From assembly GCF_036898095.1 (NCBI RefSeq), contig NC_090746.1:54658724-54722723 (forward strand): a stretch of DNA of 64,000 bases, in the 5' to 3' direction. Origin of the DNA: Palaemon carinicauda. Taxonomy: Eukaryota > Arthropoda > Malacostraca > Decapoda > Palaemonidae. Below, in pieces: positions 13,169-24,549 of the stretch (within the stretch, counting starts at the first letter, position 1; every line of letters starts with the position of its first letter). The translations under genes were made by a program, and so were the position numbers. Under the pieces are notes generated by a model. The model was not told the DNA's origin. It saw only the letters and a program-made list of their open reading frames with translations, and did no database searches.

Positions 13169-13900
13169 GTGCTCCTATACAACGTCGCCTTAACTTTGCT
13201 TTATTTTTCTTGTTCTAGTATGTTAGTGACTGTGTTTGGTGAGGATGCCAATGGAGATACAGAAATGTCCAGGGGTGCCACACAAGACCTACATCCAGGC
13301 ACCTTCATGAGTGTAAGGGGCACAGATCCCTACCGTTATTGCCTTACCTGCAGAAGACACTCCTGCAGCCAACCCTTCCCCAGTAGAAGACGTATGGTAG
13401 GAGGAGGAAGAAGAAGGCTACGAGGAATTCTTCTCTGTCAGGGTCATCCTTGAGGTTGAAGAAGGCCCGACTTATTTTTTGCACCCCGTTACTCTTCCCT
13501 CCAGCCCTTCTCCATTGGTTTCCTCCAGATGCCGACCAGAGAAGAGTGGTGGCAGGAGAGTTCTTTTGTTTCCACTAGTGAAACAGGTGGACCTTCACTT
13601 TAGGGGGAGCCATCTTTCTTCCAGGTTGATGATGCCTTACGCTTGTTGTGGCCATCCTTAGGTTTGCAGGTTTCACCTTCAGAGCAACTGAAGCAAGCCC
13701 TTGCCTCTAGATACCAGCAGCAGCAACTGAAGACTCCTGACCTCCTTTGGATACTTCTGAAGTATACATTTCTCCCTGGTCCCTTCCCTAGAGGAGCATC
13801 CTTCATCTCTTGCTTCTTCAATTGTGAGTGCTTCGAAGCGAGTGCCTGTCCTTTGACATCATTGAATGAGTTCTCTTGAGAGCACACTAGCTCCCCAGAG
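13169..13900 (+). pseudogene. DIRS-A Gag-like remnant
   Basis: Open blocks at 13169-13453 and beyond. The diagnostic part is GTDPYRYCLTCRRHSCSQ, comparable with DPHTVCSNCRSKTC near the start of DIRS-C Gag; this is a Cys-rich segment near the N-terminus of DIRS Gag-like proteins. Downstream sequence is polar and low in complexity. The long minus-strand open frames over the same DNA are treated as antisense shadows. Confidence 0.55.
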
Positions 13901-14689
13901 CATGTTTGCAGGGTTGTTACGCAACCTCTTCCAGATTCTTCCTCTTTGGAGGAGGATTGTAGATGCACCTCTTCAACTCCACCTTCAGGATCTTCCAGAT
14001 ATGACTTGTCTGGGAGCACAGTTTGGCAAGAGACCTCTCACCTAGACAAGAGACTCCTTTAGGCGCTTGACCCAGACGTGCTTCTCCTCCTCGAGCCTCC
14101 TCTAGATGCGCATCTCCATGTTCCTTGCCTAGACCTGTTTGTGATCTCGCTGAATCACAAGAACCCCATCTACTGCTCTCTAATTCAAGGTCTGAGGAGG
14201 TGTTCAAAAACTCATTCCAGCACCCGTAGGTCTGTCTCGATGCCTATATTTCCTGCCATATATACCTGAAAGCAAGTGTCATAAATCAAGTTCGGGTGAT
14301 GACCAATCTCAACTTGAGTCACGTGCCCCCGAAGTGGCTTCTGCTGGTGGAGACTCCGAGGAAATTATCTCTTCCAAACCTGTTGTACCAACCTAATGTC
14401 TAAATATTCCACACCGCGGTGGAATCCCTTCAGTTTCACACATGGAAATCATCCAGTATCTCCTCTCAGAGAAAGGCGTTTCCAGCAAAGCTGCACAAGA
14501 GATGTCTGGGTACTTTCAAAGATCATCAACCTCCGTCTGTCAAACCAATTCTTCTTTAGATTGCCCGGAGCTTCTCTCCGGACAGGGGCTTTTTGACGGT
14601 GCGTCTAGCCCCTAAGTCAAACCAAGTAGGCCACTTTTTGTGGTTGGTGTTTTGGAAGGGGTCTCTCTCTTCTTGGAGCCTCTATTCCA

Positions 14690-14975
14690 CTAACAGCCAA
14701 CTTTTTACTTTACTGTACAGTACCTCAGTAAGGAGAAACTCTGGCCTGTTTCAGTGGTAAAAGGGTATCGCTCAGCCTTAAGCCAGGTCTTTAGACTGAA
14801 GGGAGTACAGCATATATTTCTTCTTCGGCAGAACTTTCTGTGCTCATATGGAGCTTTGAACACACTTGCCCTACAGTTGGAATGAGATCATCTCCCAGAA
14901 ACGTTGTCAAGGTGCTGCGTTCCCTGACAGATACTGCAACTCTACAAAAACATTTAGAGCAATGGTAGTATTTTC
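14690..14975 (+). pseudogene. DIRS-A tyrosine-recombinase fragment
   Basis: With two frame changes the plus strand reads EKLWPVSVVKGYRSALSQVF, followed by a helix-rich stretch ending in VLRSLTD. It corresponds to the core-binding part of DIRS-C YR (SASTIKGYRSMLASVFRHRG, DVVLRFLMSD). No catalytic segment is left. Confidence 0.55.
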
Positions 14976-15062
14976 ATGAAGGTTCACATGCGAGGGACAG
15001 GGTATGGCGTGTAACACCGCTCGTTACTCTTTTAATTAATTTCTAAAAGAGCAAAGGTTTAC

Positions 15063-15336
15063 AGTATTTCACTGATCAAAGGGGTACCGATGCAAGGTAG
15101 CATGTACATGAAGGGAGACGCTCATGTCTACTTTGTAAGAGGTTGACTTCTTCATTTGGGTGACCATTCACTTCCATCAATGAAGATGGAAAAATGAAAA
15201 GAGGACAAAGAAACTAAAGTCACCCTTTAACATTTGAACTATACATTTTAGATGCCCCTTAAGAATTAGAATACAGTACTGTAAGATGTTTAGGTACAGA
15301 TACAACCGTGGATGTTAAGGTTCCAAAAACAAACTC
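15063..15336. other. Unassigned sequence
   Basis: Between the last readable DIRS-A segment and the RTE 3' fragment. No open frame or terminal repeat found. Confidence 0.4.
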
Positions 15337-15518
15337 CTCCTATTGACAATCATCATCATCATCATCATCTCCTCCTACTTAATGACGCAAAGGGCCTCGG
15401 TTAGATTTCGCCAGTCATCTCTATCTCGACCTTTTAATTCAATACCTCTCCATTCATCATCACCTACTTCAAGCTTCATATTCCTCAGCCATGTGGGGCT
15501 GGGTCTTCCAACTCTTTT
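15337..15518 (-). mobile_element. RTE-like LINE 3' end with (GAT)n tail
   Basis: On the plus strand (ATC)n (about 15345-15369) is followed by gacgcaaagggcctcggttagatttcgcc, which matches 1922-1952 in the large RTE-like remnant. On the minus strand it reads PTWLRNMKLEVGDDEWRGIE followed by DWRNLTEA, the C-terminal end of the RTE ORF, and then the GAT tail. The coding side ends at 15518, where DIRS-B begins, so DIRS-B probably inserted into this copy. The other half of the target is not visible beyond DIRS-B. Confidence 0.8.
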
Positions 15519-15735
15519 TTTGGGCTCAGGCCATGTCGTCCTGATGGAAGGTTCCTTTAGTAGCTTCCTAAGGGTATATATGACTACAGTGGATATTCCC
15601 AGAGAATTAAACTAAAGGTTTCCAGAATTCTAACTTCTGGCGCTAGTACCCTTAAGGTTGTCCTTTAGGATATCGCATAATAACAGGGGACGTATTCTTG
15701 ACACGCCACATAGCTATCTGCACCCCACATAGCTT
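15519..15735 (+). repeat. DIRS-B left ITR
   Basis: Begins ttgggctcaggccatgtcgt and runs to tagctatctgcacccc. Its reverse complement recurs at about 24060-24290 (ggggtgaagattgctatg to ccgtgtcgtcc read inverted), with several substitutions and indels, suggesting some age. Confidence 0.85.
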
Positions 15736-18331
15736 CTACGCTTCGATGGGGGAATTAGTGGCAAGATATGGGAGGAACCGTTACAAAGTTCTCCTCCTCC
15801 GTTATTGTTATGGGTACTCGGATGACGTCATATACGACTCCATCTTGGCTGACGTCATCACCGCCCGCCAACTCCATTCCTTTTGTAGTAGCGTGTTTGA
15901 CCAGGTGTTTTTCCCGGTTGTTTCGCTATTTACTGCAGCCATGTCGCAATCTTCAGCTTCTTCTGTCTCTGGAAAATTGAGCATTTAATTCTTATACTGT
16001 ATAAATTAGCTCTGGCCGTAAAGTAACGCTTTTCTATCAAAATATACTGTGTTTTGTGGCTGAGCTATTGCCTAACCGGAGGCGTCCCTGACGCTGTCGT
16101 TCGCATCGCATGCTTTATTTAGTTAGCCAGAACGACTGTCCCGGTTTCTTAACAAATTATCAGTACTGTATTAGTTATTTAGTCTTCATTGCTAGGAATT
16201 AGTTATATCATGCCGATAGTATTCTTTAATTTCAGCGAGTGTAGGTAGCCAATTTTATGATGCTAGAGATGCTAGCCTAGACGCCTTTCATGCATGATAT
16301 AATATGTGTTCCTGGTGTTATCTTAACTAAATGAAGATATTAGGCAATTTTATATATATAAGATTCAGTGATTGCACATGGGTTTTTCCTCCTTCTAGAG
16401 AGTATAGAGTATACAAGGGGCTATGATGATTAAGGTAGTCGATTCCCCTGCCCCTAACCTAACAGCTTAGGGGCTTTAGTATACTTTCGCATCTCCCCGG
16501 TTACCTTTACATATAAGGTAATCTCTTCCCCCCTCTGAGGTAGCCTAGGCAACATCCTAGCCCTCCTTTCCTTGAATTGTGATTCTGGTAAGGTTAGGCT
16601 AGGATTTTCTTTCCCTTCCCGGAGCCATAGTACACGAGCTTTGAGTTCGGGTCAGAACCTCAGAGTACCTTTCGTTTGCCCCCAGCTACCCCAATAGGTG
16701 AATGAACTCTCCTATTGGTCCCTGCTGGATGGCAAAAAGGGGGGGGGGGCCTCTGCGCCCCTCCCTAGACCACACCTGGAAGGGTTGCGAGACCCTTCCT
16801 CCCTGTGGCCTAGCGACTTGTCCTGCGCTTGCCTACCCTAGGCTAGGAGATATGCATTCCCTAGCATAGGTTAAGCAGGCTTAAGGATTCTCTTTCTTTA
16901 TAGTTTGGGACGGCCTGTTAATGCCATTCCCTTACTGTACTAACCCACCCTAGGCTGAAGAATGAACTCTCCCTATACCTGGGGTGGTGCCGGTACGGAA
17001 ACAGAGTCCCCTATTAGGATGATAGGGAAGGCTCACACCAACCCCTACACCCCTACACAGGACACTTTCCCCTCCCCCTCTGTCCTTTGGTGATGGCCTA
17101 GCCATCACACCCCTGTCCATCATCCTACAACTCACCGAATACCGATGGGTTGTGGGGTCGGCCAGGTCTTTTCGCCTGCTGGGCCAAGCCGTTCAGCTTC
17201 CCTTGCATGATATTGCTATGGGGTAGCATAGCGGCAGGTCTATCTGCCGGCGGGAGACCTCTCTGCTGTCTTAGAGTGTTCTTCGGTCCTCCCTTGGATC
17301 GCCACCCGAAGCCCTAGCCCACCGACGGCTGAGCTGAGGCTGGATGGAAGCCTGATCATAATATGTTCTTCCTTCCATTTGAACCCTCCTTCCCCTTTCC
17401 CGAGGAAGGCGAGGTTAGGGTAGTGAGCTGCCGCCCTTCCCTCCCCTTCCTTCACTGCTTTCTCTCTCTCTCCAATCTAGTGTCGGCCCACGGTCGCACT
17501 ACTCTGTCGGTAACAGCCGGCAGTGTAGCCTAGGTCTCCTCCTAGTCACATGGAACGATGACAGGGTAGGTGTACCTTCAGCCGGTTGCCTGCCGGCCGC
17601 CGGGGGTCCCCGGCATGTCGGCGACCTGCCGACAATGCTTAGGGTTGCCTCCCTTTCCCTGCCACATAGAATGATGGTTGGAACGGGTTACCCTCCGCCG
17701 ATGGCCGGAGTGCCTCTGGCAGTCCGGCGGGCTGCCGATGTGCCGGCTCCACCTATTTTACATAATGCGACAGTGGACCGTCCTCTTGCACTAACCCTGC
17801 CGGCAGTGCGCTGGCAGTGTCTGTTGTATGGCTGTATACAGTAGCCAGTACATCTGTGGTATAGTACATACCCTAGACAGAAAGCTACGGTGTATAGTTA
17901 TGCAATAGATAATTTTCTAGCATACTCTGTGCATCCATGCGCAGTCCCTTGCCGGGTCCTACCTGAATTGGGGATTAATATTCTCCCCTTTTCATTATGC
18001 TGATTGATCATTGGCTCTCCCATTTCACCGCTACTGATCCCTTGGAGGAAGTGCTACTTACGCTACTCTAACCCTAAGGGCTAGATTCCTCCTTAGGGCC
18101 TACCTTGATGGAAGCCCTAGAATTAGTAGTGAAGAAGGGTCGCGGCAATTGGCTGGGCGTAATTCACAAGTATATGTCTTTCCTATTTCATTTCCAGCTT
18201 ACCTATCCTAAGCTTACACTTGGAAAGGAATCTTATATTATAATTAAGATTACATTAAAGCTAATCTAAAATTATTCTAAGTCTAACATAATAGACTTCG
18301 GCATACTCATGTACCCTTTCTTTCTTTACAG
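15736..18331 (+). other. DIRS-B 5' leader, possibly with an intron
   Basis: 2.6 kb without a readable ORF. It includes a G homopolymer (about 16738-16750) and G+C-rich, gene-like stretches (16.9-17.8 kb) far above the local average. A short ATG frame at 15941 (MSQSSASSVSGK) has a counterpart at 47643 in DIRS-E (MASSSVSQETPSK), which suggests a conserved short first exon. A pyrimidine-rich acceptor (ctttctttctttacag, 18316-18331) ends the region immediately before Gag. Confidence 0.5.
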
Positions 18332-20202
18332 GAAGAGTACATCTGGTGTGAGAGGGGCTTCTGCAGCGTTCGGCGCCGTGATTTCTACGGCCACTTGGCG
18401 TGCTGAACCCACGCCAGCTGCTTCGTCACCCAGGGATCTCTGAGGTACTGGGACCCGCAGGTGTGCACGACATGCAATAACCTGCTCAACGAGGCATTCG
18501 AGACTCCCAAGTCTGCGGACACAAGGGACATCACTCGAGAGAGGCTGCGCAATTGGTTGCGTGGTTTCCAAAAGAACGCCACGGGGCGTTACCTTCCCAG
18601 TGAGAAGATGAGAGCTATGCTCTTCCCTAAAGCATCTGCGGATGCTGTCATCCCCAAGCCTGAGATCCCATGCGTCCAGCTGACGGTCGACCCAGACCTT
18701 TCGGACGCACTTCAAGACATCCATCTTGACGACGATAGGATATCGGAGGTGTCGGACACCACCGAGAGGACCCTTATGGCCAAGGGTCAAGAAGAGGAAC
18801 CTATGACGGCTCCTGACTCCGAAGAAGAAGGCACCGCTGCGCCCTCCGTAGCTATCTCGGAACCAGTCCCCTCTACATCGTCCACTCCTATGCCCACAAG
18901 AACGGATGATCCCATGGACAACTTTCAGGCCATGATGGCGATCCTCGAGGAGACGTTCCGCAAGAGGGATGAGGATTTCAAGAAAGAAATCCTTCGCTTG
19001 ACGAAGCAACGTGAGCCTCAGAGGAGGCTGAACGTCAAGGACCTTCCTACCTGCTCCGTGACCAACCTGTGGAGGCATGCTGAGTACATGCCCATCACAA
19101 GCGGTAGAATCGTTATTAACGACAAGCTAGGCGCCGTCCACCTTGAAGAAGTGGAATTCTGGCCTAGCTTTGAGGCGTACCCAGACTGCTTTATACGCCT
19201 CAAATCAAAACCCGTTTCTAAGGAAGAAACTGAGCCGAAGGAGGTCATCGTGTTTGACCATGCAAAGGCTCAATCCCTACTAGCCAGCTGCTTGAAGGAC
19301 AAGGGCTACACCAACTCTAAGGTGCCGGCCCTTAGCAAGAAACACCCGTCCTTTCTTGCTCCAAGCACCATGGTCTTCCCCTTCGCGGAGAAGGCTCTCC
19401 TGGCAGTGCTCAAGGCGGTGGAGGAAGGGAAACCCTGCCCTACATTGGAAGAATGTAGGCCCCTCACCCAGTTAACTTTCTCTGTGGGAAAGTTGGAGGC
19501 CGACATCGCTGGACGTCAGTTCAGTGAGAACCTCCCCAAGCTCTCGGAGTATCTCCTTCGTCGGGAGCAGGATACAAAAGAGAGGCTGGCTGCCTCTCTT
19601 TCCCTCCAAGTGATAATGGAGATAATGGCTGGGGAACACAGGACCCCAGGTGTCTTCATGGTCTTAGCCAAGACCCACCTAGCGACCCTGACGAAGGACT
19701 TCTATAGCTTTGTCAGAGCACGGAGGGCCTGCAGAGAGTTCGTGTTTAACCAAGGAAGCTGATTTCCTCTAACATTTGGGGAAAAGATCTCTTCCCCAAC
19801 GACTTGGTTAAGGAGATCGTTCACAAGGCCGCCACGGAGAACAGGAACCTTCTCCAAAAGTGGGGCATGTCATCGAAGCGGAAATCCTCTCCGGATGAGG
19901 GCCCCCAACTGAAAAAGAAGTCCAAGAGACCAAGGTCACAGCCTCGCCAGGCTAAACATCAGCTTCCTGCGGCCGCTGCTCCCCAGTTAGTGGCACAGCC
20001 CCAACAAACCTTCCAACTGGTACCCCAGCCGGTGGTGACTCAGTCACCAGCCTTCACGCCCGCCTACGAGAGGCAGTCGACTACCTATCGTCCCTAAGGT
20101 AGAGGCTCCAGTAGAGACTCCTCTAGACATCCCTCCAGAGGGAGAGGAGGCAGGGGAGCAAGCGGTCGGGGAGGTAAGCCCTCCGGAAACCAGAAGCAAT
20201 GA
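18332..20202 (+). pseudogene. DIRS-B Gag-like protein
   Basis: Starts directly after an acceptor-like cag at 18329-18331, in the same frame as the long block that ends at 19762. There is one TGA at 18404-18406 within a Cys/aromatic-rich segment (GSLRYWDPQVCTTCNNLL follows). The frame then changes near 19756, continuing as WGKDLFPNDLVKEI and on to an RG-rich tail that ends at 20200-20202, with one more stop at about 20095-20097. The RG tail and the WG.(N/D)LFP block are shared with DIRS-E Gag. It would bind element RNA in a particle. Minus-strand frames over this region (18326-19248) are shadows. Confidence 0.8.
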
Positions 20203-20203
20203 G

Positions 20204-22070
20204 ATGCTTCCAGTGGGAGGAAGACTCCGCCTCTTTCAGGATCGTTGGACCTTCGATTCCTGGGCTCACAGCATCATCAAGAACGGACTAGGCTGGACCT
20301 GGAAAACATCACCACCAGTTTTCCACCGATTCTTCCAACATTCCACCTCCGTTCTTGAAGAATACGTCCAAGAACTCTTGAACAAAAAGGTGATCAAGAG
20401 GGCAAAGTCCATCATGTTCCAAGGAAGACTATTCTGTGTTCCCAAGAAAGACTCTGACAAACTCAGAGTCATTCTGGACTTGTCCCCTCTCAACAAGTTC
20501 ATCGTGAACAACAAGTTCAAGATGCTGACCCTTCAGCACAAACGAGCCCTGCTGCCTCGAAAGGCATACACAGTCTCGATAGACATGGCGGATGCCTACT
20601 GGCACATTCCAATGAATTGCCAGACCTCCTCCTACCTAGGATTCAGGCTTCAAAGAAGATAGTACGTCTTCAGAGCCATGCCCTTCGGGCTAAACATAGC
20701 CCCAAGTATCTTCACAAAGCTCGCAGAGACAATCGTTCAACAACTACGCCTACAAGGCATCCAGGTGATGGCTTACCTGGACGATTGGTTGGTGTGGGCA
20801 GCATCAGAAGAGGAATGCCTGCAAGCTTCCGAGAAGGTGATCCAATTCTTGGAACATCTGGGTTTCAAGATAAACACCAAAAAGTCTTGACTTTCTCCAG
20901 CTCGGAGGTTCCAATGGTTAGGCATCCATTGGGACCTCCAGTCACACCATCTTCCCATTCCACTAAAGAAGAGAAAGGAAATAGCGAGGTCTGTCAAGAG
21001 ACTTCTCAAATCCAAACGGATTTCAAGACGACAACAGGAACGGGCGCTCGGCTCCCTCCAGTTCGCTTCGGTGACAGACCCAGTGCTAAGAGCACAGCTA
21101 AAAGATGCATCGGGAGTCTGGAGAAGATACGCATCAAACGCTCGAAGAGATCTCAAGAGACCTCTGACGACTTGCCTACGATCACTCCTCAAGCCATGGT
21201 CGGAGGCCAGGAAACTCAAGAGGTCGGTACCTCTGCAGCTACCTCCACCCTCGGTCGTCATCCATACGGACGCATCGCTAGAAGGATGGGGGGGTCACTC
21301 CCATCAATGTTAAGTTCAAGGAACATGGTCTCCCCTATTCAAGATGTTTCACATCAACATCTTGGAGGCCATGGCAGTCTTTCTCACCTTGAAGAGGCTG
21401 TCCCCACGTCCCTCAGTGCACATCCGACCTTGGACAGCGACGTAGTGGTCAGATGTCTCAATTGTCAGGGCTCAAGATCGCCAACACTCAACCAAGTGTT
21501 GTTGCCCATCTTCCGTCTGGCGGAGAAGAAAAGATGACACCTCTCAGCAGTTCACCTTCAAGGATTCCGCAACGTGACAGCGGCTGCTCTATCACAGACA
21601 GCCGCGATAGAGTCAGAATGGTCCCTAGACGCCGACTCATTCTCCTTCATCTCCTAACAAGTCCCAGAACTGCAGATCGACCTCTTCGCAACAACAAGAA
21701 ACTTCCTTGCTACGTGGCCCCATACGAGGACCCTCGAGCGGAAGCGGTGAATGTCATGTTCCTGGATTGGAACAGATGGACCAAGATTTACCTGTTCCCT
21801 CCACCCAACCTTCTGCTAAAAGTCCTCACCAAGTCGAGATCCTTCCAAGGAATAGCGGCCCTAGTGGCTCCCAAGTGGCCTCGGAGCAACTGGTTCCCAC
21901 TGATCCTGGAGTTACAACCCAAGCTAAGTCCCCTGCCGGACCCAGTTCTATCCCAACAAGTTCAGAAGTCGACTGTCTTTGCTTCATCACAGAAAACCCG
22001 AGACCTTCATCTCACGATTTTCTCTCCCTTGCCGTCAAGAAGAGGTTTGAGATCTCGAAGAAAAGCATAA
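20204..22070 (+). pseudogene. DIRS-B RT / RNase H / MT-like protein
   Basis: RT motifs in one frame: VPKKDSDKLRVILDLSPLN, SIDMADAYWHIPM (catalytic Asp), MPFGLNIAPSIFTKLA and MAYLDDWLVW (catalytic pair). In-frame stops occur at about 20660 and 20888. RNase H starts VVIHTDASLEGWGG (about 21245-21290) and then changes frame several times (NILEAMAVFLTLKRL is visible further on). The final open block (21650-21960) reads KIYLFPPPNLLLKVL and IAALVAPKWPRSNWF, matching the MT-like domain that follows RNase H in DIRS elements. Non-functional. Confidence 0.85.
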
Positions 22071-22994
22071 ACTTCTTAGAGGAATATAAAACAAAACAAA
22101 TCTACCAGAAGGCAATACGAGTCATCTTGAAAGAAATGGGTGGCCTTTGTCAAGGCGAGAAATCCTAAGGAAATATCAATGGATTTCGGTTTGTCCTTCA
22201 TTCACCTTCATGGATAAGGCTTAGCGGCCAACACGATTTCCACATGTAAATCGGCCCTGACAAGACCCTTACAATACGCCTTCCAAATAGACTTGTCCAG
22301 CGAAATATTCAACAAGTTGCCGAAGGCATGCGCTAGACTCAGGCCTGCAGTTCCTCCGAAGCCCATTTCATGGTCTTTGGACAAGGTCCTACATTATGCT
22401 TAATCTGTGAACAATGAAGATTGTTCTCTCAAGGATCTAACCCAAAAGGTTATTTTCCTATTCGCTATAGCCTCAAGGGCTAGAGTTAGTGAAATAGTAG
22501 CCCTATCAAGAAATGAGGGCCACATTCAGTTCACAGAAGTGGGAGAACTGAATCTCTTTCCTGATCCAGCTTTTCTCGCCAAGAACGAGCAACCCACTAA
22601 AAGATGAGGTCCCTGGAGAATCTGCCCTCTGAAGGAAGATGTTTCTCTATGTCCAGTAGAGTGTCTAAAGGTCTATCTACATAGAAATTCAGACTTCAGG
22701 GGAGGACAGCTTTTCAAAGGAGAAACTTCAGGATCAAACTTATCCCTAAAACAACTGAGGGCGAAGCTCACCTACTTCATTCGCAGAGCGGATCCTGACA
22801 GTACACCCGCAGATCATGATCCAAGAAAAATTGCTTCATCACTGAACTTTTTTCAGTATATGGACTTTGAGCATCTTCGCTCATATACTGGATGGAAATC
22901 ATCCCGTGTTTTCTACAAACACTATGCAAAGCAAGTCCATGAACTGAAGCATAATGTGGTGGCGGCAGGTAGTGTATTAAAACCTGACATCTAG
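22020..22994 (+). pseudogene. DIRS-B tyrosine recombinase, frameshifted
   Basis: The core-binding part is broken by frame changes between 22168 and 22407. The catalytic part (22407-22994) reads SRARVSEIVALS (first Arg), then, past an in-frame TGA at 22605-22607, DHDPRKIASSLNFF (HxxR box), YTGWKSSRVFYKHYAKQV (nucleophile Tyr) and stop TAG at 22992-22994. All four signature catalytic positions survive, although the frame does not. The family circularises or integrates the DIRS DNA. Confidence 0.8.
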
Positions 22995-23780
22995 TGCTGC
23001 GATGAACAGTGAATTTATTGGGACTCTCAATTCGGGTGAAAAGGTGTTGACACTTCCAGTGCGATACCTTTTAAGTGAGTGTCACCATGGTGTCACTAAG
23101 ACTGTTCAAAATCTCAGGTGTGGAATTATACAGATAACACTTGTGCCGTGTGTACATAGTACACAGTGTTGTTAGTATACAACATTTACAGAAAATATAT
23201 TGGGAAAATTTATCAAAATTTTCAGTTTTAGAGTGGCACTCATCATTTCTTCCCTTTCAGGGAGAAAAATATTTTCTGTATACGTTGCACGTATAATTCC
23301 CTTAACACGTTGCATTCGTTATACTCGTTATTCCATTTGGTCATTTATTAAAAAAAAATGTCTATTAGAGTGTAATTGCGTCCTATTTCGCCCTGCAATT
23401 AGCACATTAAATATGCCAGAGTTCTCTTACTTATTTATTTAAGTAAACTTCATATTATTGTATGCTTACAAACAATGGTTATAGTTGACACTTAATTGTT
23501 CCGACAATATATACAAACCGTGAGACCTTTTGTATATCTAGTGGATAATTATGTTTGTTCATACAATATATGCTAACCTTGAGGCCCCTTTTCTACTGTC
23601 TAGTATGACTCTTCCCTGCAGGGGGCAGGAAGCACTAACATTGTCTATGATTAGTGGTAATGACGGATAACGGTAACGTCATTTGTCTCAATGGTCCGGA
23701 TGACCATAGGAAAAATTGTCCCAAGGTTAAGGCACCTATGAAAATCCACAGATACAGTACTTTCTAGTAATTCTCTGGTA
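22995..23780 (+). other. DIRS-B 3' untranslated region
   Basis: Between the YR stop and the ICR, with no convincing ORF (an 80-codon frame at 23200-23442 has no motif). A short direct echo of a 'tgtgtacatagtacacagtg' palindrome occurs near 23150. Confidence 0.6.
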
Positions 23781-23885
23781 AACTTCCATCAGGACGACAT
23801 GGCTTGAGCCCAAAAAACGGATTTTGAGCGAAGCGAAAAATCTATTTTTGGGTGAGATAGCCATGTCGTCCTGATGGACCCGCCC
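23781..23885. repeat. DIRS-B internal complementary region
   Basis: Reads cttccatcaggacgacatgg, then cttgagcccaaaaaa, a short linker containing gagcgaagcgaaaaatc, then ctatttttgggtgagatagc and catgtcgtcctgatgg. The first half is the reverse complement of the start of the left ITR and the second half is the reverse complement of the end of the right ITR. The region therefore records the joined ends, as in DIRS1. Confidence 0.9.
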
Positions 23886-24054
23886 TCCTTTTCTATAGAA
23901 AAGGCCTTGGCAGGATCCCTCCCGAAACTACCATATCTGTAGCACCATGCTCAATGCTACAAGGAATAAGCGCCATCTAGATACTCAATAGTAGTATGGG
24001 AGGAAGGATAACCTTGATAACGGCTCCCCTTTTATTTTGCCACTCTACCCCCTC

Positions 24055-24290
24055 GAGGCGAAAATGCTATTCGGGGTGAAGATTGCTATGTGTTGTATCA
24101 AGATATACGTCCCTTGATTTATGTGACATCCTTAAGAGAAATTTTAAGGATATTCGCGCCAGGAGTTAGAATTCTGGAGACCTAAAGGTAAATTCTCTGG
24201 GAATATCACTGTAGTCAAATATCCCTTAGGAAGCTACTTATAGGAACCTTCCATCAGGACGACACGGCTATCTCACCCAAAAATAGATTT
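24055..24290 (-). repeat. DIRS-B right ITR
   Basis: Inverted counterpart of 15519-15735, ending ccttccatcaggacgacacg, then gctatctcacccaaaaatag. Compared with the left copy it has multiple substitutions. The last bases implied by the ICR are absent. Confidence 0.85.
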
Positions 24291-24307
24291 GATTTGGCAT
24301 GTATGAG

Positions 24308-24520
24308 AAAAATGATATTTTAATTATAAAATAAATTTTTGAATATACTTACCCGGTGAATATATAATAGCTGCTACTCAGCGGCTCGACAGAAAACACA
24401 CTCAAAAAACTCGCGAGCGATCGCTATGAAGGTTGCGGGTGTGCCCACCAGCGCCAACTATCGGCCAGATACCACTCTTGCATGTAAACAAACCCTTCAA
24501 TTCTTCTCGTCCCGCTGCGT
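24308..24520 (+). repeat. DIRS-C 3' ITR
   Basis: Contains acccggtgaatatataatag, a cagcggctcgacagaaaac block and gcgagcgatcgctatgaagg, extending to gcatgtaaacaaaccc. The same block occurs inverted at 30663-30826. Confidence 0.9.
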
Positions 24521-24549
24521 CTCTATTGGGGAGGAAGGGAGGGCCTTTA

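Larger units (their letters stand above)
12895..15062 (+). mobile_element. DIRS-A: fossil DIRS1-like retrotransposon
   Basis: The left end (about 12897-13080) carries a gggctt..gtcatgtcgtcctgatgg ITR followed by sequence parallel to the ITR of DIRS-B at 15519 (same order of agttcc/aggttcc, gaattac/gaattaa, gggacgtat, tatctgcacccca). Next comes a Gag-like open region with a DPYRYCLTCRRHSC motif, and then at about 14700-14970 a tyrosine-recombinase fragment. RT and RNase H are missing, so an internal deletion is inferred. The 3' ITR and ICR were not found. It lies immediately upstream of DIRS-B, in the same orientation. Confidence 0.65.
15519..24290 (+). mobile_element. DIRS-B: near-complete DIRS1-like element
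   Basis: About 8.8 kb, plus strand: left ITR, long 5' leader, Gag, RT/RNase H, tyrosine recombinase, ICR, right ITR. The right ITR is the inverted copy of the left with scattered differences. The ICR at about 23787-23880 contains the complement of both element ends back to back, the hallmark of DIRS1-type elements, which are thought to replicate through a circle and integrate with the recombinase without target duplication. Every gene carries stops or frameshifts. The extreme right end lacks the last bases that the ICR predicts (ttcgcttcgctcaaaatcc), and DIRS-C begins 17 bases further on. Confidence 0.9.

Noticed and set aside
13600..14207. 139- and 96-codon minus-strand frames
   Set aside because: Antisense to the DIRS-A Gag-like region, with no motif; read as shadows.
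15343..15369. (ATC)n run considered as a CRISPR-like or regulatory repeat
   Set aside because: It is the simple-repeat tail of an RTE 3' end; no spacer structure exists.
18326..19078. 250-codon minus-strand ORF
   Set aside because: Lies wholly antisense to DIRS-B Gag, whose plus-strand frame has homologous text in DIRS-E.
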